Assembly: GCA_046331245.1 (NCBI GenBank)
Contig: JAXLRH010000002.1
Location: 434,001 to 498,000 of the forward strand
DNA length: 64,000 nt
Source: SSF14 sp046331245
GTDB taxonomy: Bacteria > Actinomycetota > Acidimicrobiia > Acidimicrobiales > Microtrichaceae
Direction: 5' to 3'
Shown: positions 25,279 through 33,975 of the stretch, piece after piece
Position numbering within the stretch: position 1 is the stretch's first letter
Layout: each line of letters starts with the position of its first letter
Program-made: the position numbers and the translations under genes
Notes under the pieces: model-generated
What the model was told of the DNA's origin: nothing
Database searches by the model: none
The model's input: the letters and a program-made list of their open reading frames with translations, nothing else

Positions 25279-26038
25279 GCGTGCGATACGGGAACGGGAA
25301 CGACTCGAGCCCGGCGAGGTCGGGGTGCGTCGCGACGAGCTCCCGCACCGCGTCGAGCACCGTCGCCTGGTGGTCGGGGTCGAGCGACGCCACGTAGCTC
25401 ATCGACCGCGCCCGCTCGACCAGCCCGGCCGGCGTGCCGGTCTGCGGATTGTCGTAGACGTGCGACTCCACCGGCGTGAAGCCGCCGGCGTCGGCGACCA
25501 CCGCCGACCAGTCCGTGTCCTGGTGCCGGTGGTACGGCCGCACGCCCTCGCCCAGCGCGAGCGAGTCGACCACGTGCGTCCACTCGCGTATCCACGTCTC
25601 GGAGTGGTCCCGCTCGTTCCAGATCATGAACAGCCGCCCGCCCGGTCGCAGCACGCGGTGGATCTCGGCGAGCGCCGCCGGCGCGTCGAACCAGTGGAAC
25701 GCCTGCGCCACCGTGACGACGTCGAACGACGCGTCGCCGAACGGGAGCGCCTCGGCGGTGCCGTCGACCACGTGACCGGCGGGCGTGTCGAGGTGGAACT
25801 GCCGGCGCATGCCGGCCACCGGCTCGACAGCCGTCACGTCGAGGCCGGCGGCCATCAGCTGCCGGGTGAAGATGCCGGTGCCCGCCGCGACGTCGCACAC
25901 CACGCCGCCCGCAGGCGTCGCTGCGTGCACGAGGTCGATCGCGGCCGGTGCGTACGTCGGACGAACGCCTGCGTACGACGCCGCCTCACGATCGAAGCCG
26001 ACGGCGGCAGCCTCCGGCACCCGATCGTCGGCGACCAT
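25250..26038 (-). CDS. Class I SAM-dependent methyltransferase
   Basis: Seen: 262 residues; motif I VCDVAAGTGIFTRQL, the acidic end of strand 2 (VTAVEPVAGM), GDASFDVVTVAQAFHWFDAPAAL and RVLRPGGRLFMIWNERD, the Methyltransf_11/25 pattern. AVGFDREAASYAGVRPTYAP at the N-terminus is typical of a subgroup with small-molecule substrates; the substrate is unknown. It overlaps mutY by 29 bases and follows the MaoC gene by 5 bases, so MaoC, methyltransferase and mutY appear to be one unit. Confidence 0.88.
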   Translation of the reverse strand: MVADDRVPEAAAVGFDREAASYAGVRPTYAPAAIDLVHAATPAGGVVCDVAAGTGIFTRQLMAAGLDVTAVEPVAGMRRQFHLDTPAGHVVDGTAEALPFGDASFDVVTVAQAFHWFDAPAALAEIHRVLRPGGRLFMIWNERDHSETWIREWTHVVDSLALGEGVRPYHRHQDTDWSAVVADAGGFTPVESHVYDNPQTGTPAGLVERARSMSYVASLDPDHQATVLDAVRELVATHPDLAGLESFPFPYRTHVHATRRSD

Positions 26039-26043
26039 CGCGT

Positions 26044-26559
26044 TCAGTCCTCGGTCCAGACCCCGTCGTCGGAGTACGGACGCTGGCGAGCCGGCGCCGC
26101 CTCACGCGACCACACCATCACCTTGCGGCGGAAGTAGCAGACCTCCACGCCGTCCTGGTTGAAGCCCTTGGTCTCGACCTTGACGATGCCGCGCTTGCCG
26201 TCGGAGAGCTCGCGCTTCTCCAGCACGCGGGTCTCGGCGTAGATCGTGTCGCCGTGGAACGTGGGGTTCTTGTGCTGGAGCGTCTCGACCTCGAGGTTGG
26301 CGATGGCCGCGCCCGACACGTCCGGGACGCTCATGCCGAGCACGAGCGAGTACACGAGGTTGCCGACGACCACGTTGCGCCCCTGGGGGGTGCTCGCCGC
26401 GTACCAGTCGTTGGTGTGCAGCGGGTGGTGGTTCATCGTGATCATGCAGAACAGATGATCGTCGTACTCGGTGATCGTCTTGCCGGGCCAGTGCTTGTAG
26501 ATGTCGCCGATCTCGAAGTCCTCGAGGTGGCGACCGAAGGGGCGATCGTGCGTAGTCAC
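26044..26559 (-). CDS. MaoC-family (hot-dog) dehydratase
   Basis: Seen: 171 residues; single hot-dog domain with MNHHPLHTNDWYA (the conserved MaoC 'DxNPxH'-type block in its N..HPLHTN form), VVGNLVYSLVLGMSVPDVSG, NPTFHGDTIYAETRVLEKRE and a final strand EVCYFRRKVMVW. Mesaconyl-CoA and related hydratases show this set. The start is taken as GTG 26559 because homologous sequence begins at FGRHLEDFEIGDIYKHWPG. It faces the GGDEF-EAL gene divergently. Confidence 0.85.
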   Translation of the reverse strand: MTTHDRPFGRHLEDFEIGDIYKHWPGKTITEYDDHLFCMITMNHHPLHTNDWYAASTPQGRNVVVGNLVYSLVLGMSVPDVSGAAIANLEVETLQHKNPTFHGDTIYAETRVLEKRELSDGKRGIVKVETKGFNQDGVEVCYFRRKVMVWSREAAPARQRPYSDDGVWTED

Positions 26560-26644
26560 GGTGCGCCACGGTAGCCGGAAAGGTTCAGGCGGCCCACCGG
26601 GGGGCCGAAAAGGACCTATCGAAGTCTCAGGGAGCAGCGCGGCG
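26560..26644 (+). promoter_or_regulatory. Divergent leader of the GGDEF-EAL gene with a repeated GCCGrAAAGG word
   Basis: GCCGGAAAGG (26574-26583) and GCCGAAAAGG (26604-26613) are direct repeats 30 bases apart. Between and over them, CGGCCC (26590-26595) pairs with GGGCCG (26602-26607). GGGAG (26630-26634) is a possible Shine-Dalgarno for the TTG at 26645. The region does not match the c-di-GMP riboswitch cores I know. Confidence 0.3.
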
Positions 26645-29293
26645 TTGACGTCGCCCGGAGCGGGCGACCCGGTGGTCGACGGGCGCGCCCCGGCCAAGGC
26701 CGAGAGCTCGCTCCGCGAGGACTTCTGGCGCCGTGTGCTGTTCGGCCGGTGGGGCATCGCCATCGGGTTGTCGCTCGTCTTCGCGCTCACCCCGAGCTTC
26801 GGGCCCGGCCGGGGCTGGATCGCGCTCGGCATGGCGGCGGGCTCCTGCGCCCAGAGCACCGTCCTGTGGCGGGTCATCTCCCGGCACGGCAGCCTGCCGC
26901 GCGCCTGCACCGTGTCGGACCACGTGTTCGTGGCGATCGCCGGCATCATCGCCCCGGCGACGCTCACCTGGGGGATGATCGTGCTGGCGATCACCCTGCC
27001 GCTTGCGGTGATCGCCTACCAGCGGGGGTTCGCGACGCGACTCGTCGCGGTCTCGACGCCGGCCTTCCTCGTCATCTGCCTGATCCGCCAGCCTGACCTG
27101 TGGCCCATCGGCCTCGCCATCTTCGCCATCGGCGGCCTCGGCAGCGTGTCCCTCGTGGGCTTCGCGACCGAGGAGGAGCAGCGGGTGCGGGCCCGCTACG
27201 GCGACATCCTCGACCAGCTGCAGGTCGTGGTGTTCGAGTCGCCCGGCATCGGCCAGCAGCTCTCGTACGTGAACGACCACGTCGGCAACATGCTCGGCTT
27301 CACCCGCGCCGACTGGCTCCAGCCGTCGTGGTGGGAGTCACGGCTCCACCCCGACGACCACGCCGTCTGGACCGACTCCAACGACCGCACGATCGCCGGC
27401 CAGTCCCACCAGGCCAGCTACCGCATGTACGCCGAGGACGGTCGCCTCGTCCACATCCTCGAGATCACGCGGGTGCTCGACGTCGGCCGCGGCCGCACCA
27501 AGATCCGCGGCGTGCTCGTCGACGTCACCCGCCAGGCGAAGGCCGAGGCCGAGGCGAGTCAGCTCGGCATGTTCGTCGACCAGATCCCGCTCGCGCTCCA
27601 GATCCTCGAGATCGAGGACCCCGACGACATCTCCGCCATCCGCATGGTGGCCGCCAACCGCATGGCCTGTGACAACGTCGAGGCGACGCTGGAGGACCTC
27701 AAGGCGAAGTGGCCACGCGAGTACGCCACCATCGACAGCCAGCCCGGCAACCTCGAGGCGTTCGCTGCCGTGCGCCGCACGGGCGAGGCGCTCACCGACT
27801 ACGAGCGGCCGTGGGTGGACCGCAACGGCGCCGACCGCCGCGTGAACATCGAGGCGTTCGCTCTCGGCGGCAACTACGTGGGCGTCTCGTACGAGGACAT
27901 CACCGATCGCGCCAACGCCGAGGCGGCGCTCCGCCACCAGGCCAACCACGACGCCCTGACCGGCCTCCCCAACCGCGTGCTGCTCGCCGAGCGCCTCGAC
28001 GCCGCGTTGCGGGCGCTGCGCGAGGAGGAAGCCGACCGCGGCGACGACGCGCTCACCGGCACGGGTGCGCTCCTGATGATGGACCTCAACCAGTTCAAGG
28101 AGGTCAACGACGCCCTCGGTCACCACCACGGCGACCGCCTCCTCGTCGAGCTGAGCAGCCGCCTGCGCGAGATCGCCGGGGGCCGGCACGTCATCGCCCG
28201 TCTCGGCGGCGACGAGTTCGCCATGATCATCGAAGGGGGCACCACCCGCGTCGCGTTCGAGGTGGCGACCGAGATCGGGCGCCGCTTCGCCGAGCCGACC
28301 GTGATCGACGGGGTGACCCTGCAGTCGAACGTGAGCGTCGGCATCGCCCTGTACCCGGAGCACGCCGACGACGCCGACGGCCTGATGCAGCGTGCCGACG
28401 CGGCCATGTACCGCGCCAAGAAGGGCGGCACCGGCGTCTCCCTCTTCACCCCCGACCAGTCCACGGCGGGCATCCGCCGGCTCCAGCTCCTCAGCGACCT
28501 CCGCACCGCGGTCGGCAACGACGAGCTCATGCTGCACTACCAGCCCCGCGTCGACTTCGGCACCGGACAGATCGAGGGCCTCGAGGCGCTCGTGCGATGG
28601 GAGCACCCCACCTGGGGCCTGCTGCCCCCGGACGAGTTCATCGGGCTGGCCGAGGTGTCGGGCCTCATCCAGGACCTCACGCAGTTCGTCATCCGCGCCG
28701 CCGTCGCCGACTGCGCACGCCTCCGCGAGATCGGCCACTCGCTGCCGGTCGCGATCAACCTCTCGGTGCGCAACCTCTACTCCCCCGACCTCGTCGAGGG
28801 CATCCTCACCTCGCTCGCCGCCCACTCGCTGCCGTCGGAGCTGCTGCGCGTCGAGCTCACCGAGAGCGAGATCATGGACGACCCGGCCATCGCCATGCAG
28901 GTGCTGCAGCGCCTGCGGAGCGAGGGCGTGCAGGTGAGCATCGACGACTTCGGCACGGGGTACTCGTCCCTCTCCTACCTCCGCGACCTGCCCATCGACG
29001 AGATCAAGATCGACCGCTCGTTCGTCGCCGACATCACGGACGGCGACGACGTCGTGGTGCGCTCGATCATCGATCTCGGCCACGCCCTCGGCGTGCTCGT
29101 CGCCGGCGAGGGCGTGGAGACGGTGCAGCAGTGGGAGCACCTGCGGCGGCTGGGCTGCGACGTCGCCCAGGGGTACCTGATCAGCCGCCCGCTGGCGTTC
29201 GAGACGCTGGTGCGGTTCCTCCACGATCGGGCCGAGTTCGGCACCGACGGACTGCCCACCTCCACCTTGGGAGCGCCGGTTACCCGCGGGTAA
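26645..29293 (+). CDS. Membrane GGDEF-EAL cyclic-di-GMP protein with PAS domain
   Basis: Predicted bifunctional diguanylate cyclase/phosphodiesterase. Seen: about 882 residues; six membrane helices (about 30-180), PAS (about 190-310, with YVNDHVGNMLGFTRADW), a second PAS-like region to about 425, GGDEF domain with intact GGDEF at 521-525, EAL domain with intact EAL at 647-649, ELTESE, DDFGTGYSSLSYL and EGVET. Both active sites look complete, so net activity may depend on the sensor part. The start is uncertain: TTG 26645 has GGGAG ten bases upstream; GTG 26672 is an alternative. Longer frames run into the divergent MaoC gene. The stop codon lies inside an 18-base palindrome at the next promoter. 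Confidence 0.88.
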   Translation: MTSPGAGDPVVDGRAPAKAESSLREDFWRRVLFGRWGIAIGLSLVFALTPSFGPGRGWIALGMAAGSCAQSTVLWRVISRHGSLPRACTVSDHVFVAIAGIIAPATLTWGMIVLAITLPLAVIAYQRGFATRLVAVSTPAFLVICLIRQPDLWPIGLAIFAIGGLGSVSLVGFATEEEQRVRARYGDILDQLQVVVFESPGIGQQLSYVNDHVGNMLGFTRADWLQPSWWESRLHPDDHAVWTDSNDRTIAGQSHQASYRMYAEDGRLVHILEITRVLDVGRGRTKIRGVLVDVTRQAKAEAEASQLGMFVDQIPLALQILEIEDPDDISAIRMVAANRMACDNVEATLEDLKAKWPREYATIDSQPGNLEAFAAVRRTGEALTDYERPWVDRNGADRRVNIEAFALGGNYVGVSYEDITDRANAEAALRHQANHDALTGLPNRVLLAERLDAALRALREEEADRGDDALTGTGALLMMDLNQFKEVNDALGHHHGDRLLVELSSRLREIAGGRHVIARLGGDEFAMIIEGGTTRVAFEVATEIGRRFAEPTVIDGVTLQSNVSVGIALYPEHADDADGLMQRADAAMYRAKKGGTGVSLFTPDQSTAGIRRLQLLSDLRTAVGNDELMLHYQPRVDFGTGQIEGLEALVRWEHPTWGLLPPDEFIGLAEVSGLIQDLTQFVIRAAVADCARLREIGHSLPVAINLSVRNLYSPDLVEGILTSLAAHSLPSELLRVELTESEIMDDPAIAMQVLQRLRSEGVQVSIDDFGTGYSSLSYLRDLPIDEIKIDRSFVADITDGDDVVVRSIIDLGHALGVLVAGEGVETVQQWEHLRRLGCDVAQGYLISRPLAFETLVRFLHDRAEFGTDGLPTSTLGAPVTRG

Positions 29294-29295
29294 CC
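29278..29295. promoter_or_regulatory. Perfect 18-base palindrome, operator of the acyl-CoA dehydrogenase gene
   Basis: GGTTACCCGCGGGTAACC is perfectly self-complementary. It overlaps the stop of the GGDEF-EAL gene and the TAACCT -10 (29291-29296) that stands 7 bases before the dehydrogenase ATG. The size and position suit a TetR-type repressor of fatty-acid genes; the regulator is not identified. Confidence 0.7.
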
Positions 29296-29303
29296 TGGCG
29301 CAC

Positions 29304-30920
29304 ATGACTGAGCTCTCCGCCGCCGCAGACGCCATCGAGGCCGCCAACCAGGTCGTCGCCTCGGGCATCGCCCGCCTCGCCGAGATCGGCATCGACGACA
29401 ACCAGGTGCTGGCCTACGACGTGGCCCACGCCGCGGCGGCCGTGCAGACGAGCCAGAGCCTGCTGGGTTACGGCAACAAGGGCGAGGTCGAGGCCGCGAT
29501 CACGAACGCGTTCGTCGCCGACGCGGTCGCAGAGCTGGCCGGCAAGCTCTTCGGTCGCGAAGCCGAGTGGGGCGTCGCCCCCGGGGCCCTCGACGGCACC
29601 CGCGAGTTCGTCGCCGCCCACCGCGACCCGGCGTTCCTCGCCTCGCTCGCCGGCCTCACCGGCAAGGGCGGCGGCCCCCGCCACCTGAGCGACGACTTCG
29701 AGATGGTGCAGGACGCGTTCCGCCGCTTCGCCGACGAGAAGCTGAAGCCCGTCGCCGAGCACATCCACCGCCACAACGGCGACATCCCCGAGGACATCAT
29801 CACCGGCCTCGCCGAGATGGGGGCGTTCGGCCTCAGCATCGGCGAGGAGTACGGCGGCTTCGCGTCGGGCACCGACGCCGACTACATCGGCATGGTCGTC
29901 GCGACCGAGGAGCTCTCCCGTGGCTCGCTCGGCGCCGGCGGCTCGCTCATCACCCGTCCCGAGATCCTCGCCCGCGCCCTCGAGGCCGGCGGCACCGAGG
30001 AGCAGAAGCAGCAGTGGCTCCCGCTGCTCGCCTCCGCCGAGGTCATGAACGCGGTCGCCGTGACCGAGCCCGACTACGGCTCCGACGTCGCTGGCGTCAC
30101 CGTCATGGCCACGCCCGAGCACGTCGACGGCGTCGACGGCTACGTCATCAACGGCGTGAAGACGTGGTGCACGTTCGGCGCCCGCGCCGACGTCCTCATG
30201 CTGCTGGCCCGCACCGATCCCGACCGCACGATCGGCCACCGCGGCCTGTCGATGTTCATCCTCCCCAAGCTGCGCGGCGAGGGCCACGGGTTCGTCGTCC
30301 ACCAGAACGACATGGAGGGCCCCGGCGCCGGGAAGATGGAGGGGCGCCCGATCGACACCATCGGCTACCGCGGCATGCACTCCTACGAGATCGCCCTTGA
30401 GAACTGGTTCGTGCCGGCCGACAACCTGATCGGCCTGGAGGGCGGCAAGGGCAAGGGCTTCTACTACCAGATGGCCGGTTTCGAGAACGGCCGTCTGCAG
30501 ACCGCCGCCCGCGCCATCGGCGTCATGCAGGCCGCCTACGAGGCCGCCAAGGTCTACGCCGACGATCGCAAGGTGTTCGGCCAGCCCATCAGCGAGTACC
30601 AGCTCACGCAGGCCAAGCTCGCCCGCATGGCCGTCCTCATCCAGGCGTCACGGCAGTTCGCGTACGACGTGGCACGCCTGATGGCGAAGGGCGAGGGCAC
30701 GCTGGAGGCGTCGCTCATCAAGGCCTACGTCTGCAAGGCGGCCGAGTGGGTGACCCGTGAGGCGATGCAGATCCACGGCGGCATGGGCTACGCCGAGGAG
30801 TACGACGTGAGCCGCTACTTCGTCGACGCCCGCGTGCTGTCGATCTTCGAGGGCGCCGACGAGACGCTCTGCCTCAAGGTCATCGCCCGCCAGCTGGTCG
30901 CCAACCACCAGAAGGGCTGA
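29304..30920 (+). CDS. Acyl-CoA dehydrogenase family protein
   Basis: FAD-dependent alpha-beta dehydrogenation of an acyl-CoA. Seen: 538 residues; ~130-residue N-terminal extension, then the family core: AVTEPDYGSDVAGV (FAD/substrate block), WCTFGARADVLMLLARTDP, GLEGGKGKGFYYQMAGFENGRLQTAARAIGVMQ, and near the end EAMQIHGGMGYAEEYDVSRYFVDARVLSIFEGADE. The extension and length point to the long ACAD subgroup rather than short-chain enzymes. The gene is leaderless (TAACCT, spacer 7) and its -10 is covered by a palindromic operator, so it is probably repressed until an acyl-CoA or similar ligand appears. Confidence 0.9.
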   Translation: MTELSAAADAIEAANQVVASGIARLAEIGIDDNQVLAYDVAHAAAAVQTSQSLLGYGNKGEVEAAITNAFVADAVAELAGKLFGREAEWGVAPGALDGTREFVAAHRDPAFLASLAGLTGKGGGPRHLSDDFEMVQDAFRRFADEKLKPVAEHIHRHNGDIPEDIITGLAEMGAFGLSIGEEYGGFASGTDADYIGMVVATEELSRGSLGAGGSLITRPEILARALEAGGTEEQKQQWLPLLASAEVMNAVAVTEPDYGSDVAGVTVMATPEHVDGVDGYVINGVKTWCTFGARADVLMLLARTDPDRTIGHRGLSMFILPKLRGEGHGFVVHQNDMEGPGAGKMEGRPIDTIGYRGMHSYEIALENWFVPADNLIGLEGGKGKGFYYQMAGFENGRLQTAARAIGVMQAAYEAAKVYADDRKVFGQPISEYQLTQAKLARMAVLIQASRQFAYDVARLMAKGEGTLEASLIKAYVCKAAEWVTREAMQIHGGMGYAEEYDVSRYFVDARVLSIFEGADETLCLKVIARQLVANHQKG

Positions 30921-30930
30921 CCGCCGTCCT

Positions 30931-30980
30931 GTTTTGTACCTCGGATCGACCGGCGAGCCGGTCGATCCGGGGTACAAAAC
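30931..30980. terminator. 24-bp hairpin between convergent genes
   Basis: Arms 30931-30954 and 30957-30980 pair completely, with a single G-T wobble and a 2-base loop. The base of the stem is GTTTTGTACC/GGTACAAAAC, so an A/T tract flanks the GC stem on both strands, as a bidirectional terminator would need. Confidence 0.75.
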
Positions 30981-31011
30981 GAGGGTTGAGCGGGGGTGGG
31001 TCGGGCGCGGC

Positions 31012-32241
31012 TCAGGCTGCGGCCGGGTGCAGGTCGGCCGGCGTGAGCTGCTCGTCGAGCAGGCGGGCGAAGCGGACCGGATCGCCGCCCACCCACGCAC
31101 GGCACAGCCGGTGCCCTTCGGCGTAGCAGAACACGTACGCCCGCCACGTGGGGTCGTTGAGGAAGCGGACGATCTGCGTGGCGCGGGCCTCGTCGACGAC
31201 GAACCAGCGCTGCGCCGTCGCGATGACGTCCTCGACGGAACGGCCGTCGGCGTGGAGGTACATGGCGAGCGTGCCGCGAGCGCGGGCCGTCACCTCGGAG
31301 AAGTGCGCCATGGCGGCGACCGGCTCGACCTCGTAGTTCACCCCGGCCGCCTCCAGCATCGGCGCCACGGCGGGAACGGGGTCGGCGCCCATGAGCGCCT
31401 CGAGCCCGAGGTCGGCAAGGCCCTCCGAGATCAGGCACGACGGCGTGCCGATGAGCGCGATCGTCTCCTCGACGCGGTCGCCCGAGCGCACCAGGCCCGC
31501 CTCCTTGTGGCACGCCTCGGCATGGTGGCCGGGGTACGCCTCGTGGGCGACGAGATGGGCGATCGAGGTGGACAGCACCGGCAGGTCGGTGTTGATCGTG
31601 ACGAGGCTGTGGAAGCCGCCCTGGTACACGTTGAAGCCCGACCACGGCTTGTCGCTCACGAGGTCGAACGTGACCCGCTCGCCGGCGGGCATCCCGAACG
31701 CAGCGATCGTCCGCTCCTGCAGCACCTGCGCCAGGTTGTCGATCACCTCCCGGAGTCGGTCGACGGGGATGACGTGGCGGTCACGCAACGCCGCGGTGCG
31801 CTCGGCCAACGGCGCTGCGGTGCCACCGCCGGGCGAGCGGAGCGTGCGGTCGAGCTCGCGCTGCGCCTCGAACACCTCGTCGTCGGTGATGCGCTGGGGC
31901 CGCACGCCGAAGCACAGCTCCACCTCGTCGACGAAGTCGAGGGTGTCGCCGTGCAGCATCCGGGCGACGGTGTGGAGGCCGACGGCCTGCGACCGCAACC
32001 AGCGGCGGCGTTGGGTGTCGAGCTGGTGGTCGGCGACGCTGGCATCGCCGTCGATGTCGACGATCAGCTCACGCGCCTCCTCGACGAGGTGACCGGCAGG
32101 CACCACCGGGGCCGCGTCGATCGCGTCACGCCATGCGGGCGGCCCGTAGTACGAGTCGACGATGTCGGGATTGTGCCGGCCCAGGCGGAGGCCCAGCTCG
32201 ACGTAGCGGCGGACGAGCTCGGGCGCTCCGTCGCCGATCAC
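31012..32241 (-). CDS. DUF885-type zinc metallopeptidase-like protein
   Basis: Seen: 409 residues; the metal motif HLVAHEAYPGHHAE is the diagnostic block of DUF885 (a gluzincin-like family), with a later Glu in LISEGLADLGLEAL. No signal peptide, so probably cytoplasmic. Known: biochemical data on the family are sparse; carboxypeptidase-like or aminopeptidase-like roles are assumed from fold. The GTG start overlaps the dienelactone hydrolase stop (GTGA), and the longer upstream frame is read from that gene. Confidence 0.8.
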   Translation of the reverse strand: MIGDGAPELVRRYVELGLRLGRHNPDIVDSYYGPPAWRDAIDAAPVVPAGHLVEEARELIVDIDGDASVADHQLDTQRRRWLRSQAVGLHTVARMLHGDTLDFVDEVELCFGVRPQRITDDEVFEAQRELDRTLRSPGGGTAAPLAERTAALRDRHVIPVDRLREVIDNLAQVLQERTIAAFGMPAGERVTFDLVSDKPWSGFNVYQGGFHSLVTINTDLPVLSTSIAHLVAHEAYPGHHAEACHKEAGLVRSGDRVEETIALIGTPSCLISEGLADLGLEALMGADPVPAVAPMLEAAGVNYEVEPVAAMAHFSEVTARARGTLAMYLHADGRSVEDVIATAQRWFVVDEARATQIVRFLNDPTWRAYVFCYAEGHRLCRAWVGGDPVRFARLLDEQLTPADLHPAAA

Positions 32242-32927
32242 CGGAGGGTCGACCGGAAGAAGCCGAGCGTCTCGTCCCACGCCTCCGCCGACGCCGCTGC
32301 GTCGTACACCTCGGGGCGCGTGTCGTTGAAGAACGCGTGGTGGGTGCCGGGGTGGATCACGAACGAGGCGTCCTTGCCGGCGGCCTCGAGCTTGGCCGCC
32401 ATGTCGGCGACGGCGGGCGGACCGAAGTACTCGTCGTATTCGGCGTAGTGGCCGTGGATGGGCGCCGTGACCTTCGTCCAGTCCGGCTGCGCGCCCTCCC
32501 ACGGGATGAGGCCGTAGTAAGGAGCGCACGCGCCGACCGCATCGGGGCGAGCACACGCCAGCACGAGGGCGAGGCCGCCGCCCATGCAGAAGCCCGTGAC
32601 GCCGATGGCCTCGGTCGTGACCGCGTCGCTCGCCTGCAGGAACGCGATCGCGCCCGCCATGTCCTTCACGGCTCGGTCGAGGTTGAGCGCCATCATCAGC
32701 TTGCCGGCCTCGTCGGGCTCGGTGTTCGACGCGTGGTCACCGTGGTACAGGTCGGGCGCGAGGACCGTGAAGCCCGCTGCCGCGTACCTGTCGCACACGT
32801 CGGTGATGTGCGGCACGAGGCCCCACCACTCCTGGATGACGACCACGCCCGGACCGCCACCGTCGGCGGGGGCGTAGTACCCCGATCCGGTCGACCCGTT
32901 GCTCGGAAACTCCACGATGCTGCCCAT
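32238..32927 (-). CDS. Dienelactone hydrolase family protein
   Basis: Alpha/beta hydrolase acting on lactones or esters. Seen: 229 residues; nucleophile elbow TGFCMGGGLAL with Cys, catalytic Asp region HYAEYDEYFGP and His in IHPGTHHAFFNDTRPEVYDAAAS, all in the order of dienelactone hydrolases; VVIQEWWGLVPHITDVCDRYAAAG is the N-terminal block with the conserved Glu. Leaderless: TATCGT eight bases before the ATG (32941-32936). It is translationally coupled to the downstream DUF885 gene. Confidence 0.9.
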   Translation of the reverse strand: MGSIVEFPSNGSTGSGYYAPADGGGPGVVVIQEWWGLVPHITDVCDRYAAAGFTVLAPDLYHGDHASNTEPDEAGKLMMALNLDRAVKDMAGAIAFLQASDAVTTEAIGVTGFCMGGGLALVLACARPDAVGACAPYYGLIPWEGAQPDWTKVTAPIHGHYAEYDEYFGPPAVADMAAKLEAAGKDASFVIHPGTHHAFFNDTRPEVYDAAASAEAWDETLGFFRSTLR

Positions 32928-32947
32928 GAGCCAGCACGATAACCGGG

Positions 32948-33910
32948 CTAGGTGGCGTCGGGACCCCAGATGCCGAAGGCCTTCCAGGTGCGCTCGCCGA
33001 GCGTGGTCATGAGTCCCAGCTCGCGGGCCAGCACGCGCGGCTTGGCGGCGCACTCGACGTAGAGCGCCCGGCCCGCCTCGGTGCGGTAGGCGTCCTGGAT
33101 GACCCCGAGCGGAACACCGGCGCGGACGACGTCGGACGTTGGCCGCACCATGAGCCGCACCATGATGCCGAGCGTCAGCGGCACCATCACCGAGAGCAGC
33201 TGGCGCCGCGGGCCGCTCACCCGGGGGACGTGCTTGCGCAGCGCGGCCCGTGCGTAGGAGATGTGGCGCGCCTCCTCGGTGATGTGGATGCGCATGATCT
33301 GGTCGAGCAGCGGATGGCCGCTGCCGGTGGCGAGCATCTTGCGCTGGAGGCAGTCGATGGGGTCCTCGCCGCCGAGCACCATCCAGAAGAAGTACGCCGG
33401 ATCGTGCAGCGAGATGCGTGGCACGAACAGCTCGGTGAACTGGCGCAGCCAACGGGGCATGCCGCGCACGGCCACGCCGCTGCGGTTCACGAACTCGTTG
33501 AACATCAGCGTGTGCTGCGACTCCTCGATCACCTCGTGGAGGACGTAGCGGAACTCGTCGCTGCCGTCGCGCAGGTAGAGCGAGCGATGCAGCAGGCCCT
33601 GCTGCAGGAGGTTCTCGAAGTGCCATCCGGTCTTGAGGCACGAGGCCATGCGGACGAGCCCGATTCGGGCCTGCACCTCGGGCGACCGGGTGCGGTACCA
33701 CTCGGTGGCGGCCAGCGGATCGACCTCGGGGAGGATGAACCGCGGATCGGTGGGGTCGAGCGCGCCGCCCTCGACGTCCCAGTCGACGTCTCGGTAGGCG
33801 TCGAAGCCCTTGCCGGCCGACAGCCGGCTGAGGCGACCGACCATCGTGACGAACGCGGCATCGACGTCGCGCGCCGTCCGCTCGGGGGTGTCGAGGGAGC
33901 TGTTGACCAT
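32948..33910 (-). CDS. AurF-like diiron oxygenase
   Basis: Ferritin-like diiron protein resembling the p-aminobenzoate N-oxygenase AurF. Seen: 320 residues; ligand-bearing helices with LHEVIEESQHTLMFNEFV (ExxH-type), and IMRIHITEEARHISYARAAL (EExxH), plus ASCLKTGWHFENLLQQGLL upstream. Known AurF oxidises aromatic amines; other homologs oxidise lipids or unknown substrates. Its start codon lies inside a TetR-type operator and the divergent gene encodes a TetR regulator, so expression is probably ligand-controlled. Confidence 0.82.
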   Translation of the reverse strand: MVNSSLDTPERTARDVDAAFVTMVGRLSRLSAGKGFDAYRDVDWDVEGGALDPTDPRFILPEVDPLAATEWYRTRSPEVQARIGLVRMASCLKTGWHFENLLQQGLLHRSLYLRDGSDEFRYVLHEVIEESQHTLMFNEFVNRSGVAVRGMPRWLRQFTELFVPRISLHDPAYFFWMVLGGEDPIDCLQRKMLATGSGHPLLDQIMRIHITEEARHISYARAALRKHVPRVSGPRRQLLSVMVPLTLGIMVRLMVRPTSDVVRAGVPLGVIQDAYRTEAGRALYVECAAKPRVLARELGLMTTLGERTWKAFGIWGPDAT

Positions 33911-33947
33911 TGGTCAGCAATATAGAGCTGGATTGACCGGTGGTCAA
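33903..33947. promoter_or_regulatory. Two TTGACC-N3-GGTCAr operators between the AurF-like and tetR genes
   Basis: TTGACCATTGGTCAG (33903-33917) and TTGACCGGTGGTCAA (33933-33947) have 6-base inverted arms (5 of 6 in the first). Their centres are 30 bases apart, about three helical turns, so two dimers would bind on one face. The first covers the AurF-like start codon; the second is 15 bases before the TACGCT -10 of tetR. Confidence 0.75.
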
Positions 33948-33975
33948 CAGTGGGCCGTGAGATACGCTCCCCCGG

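Noticed and set aside
26560..26644. c-di-GMP riboswitch before the GGDEF-EAL gene
   Set aside because: The conserved GEMM core (CAGGGCAAACC and GGTAGGTAGCGGGG blocks) is absent; only loose similarity in GGTAGCCGG.
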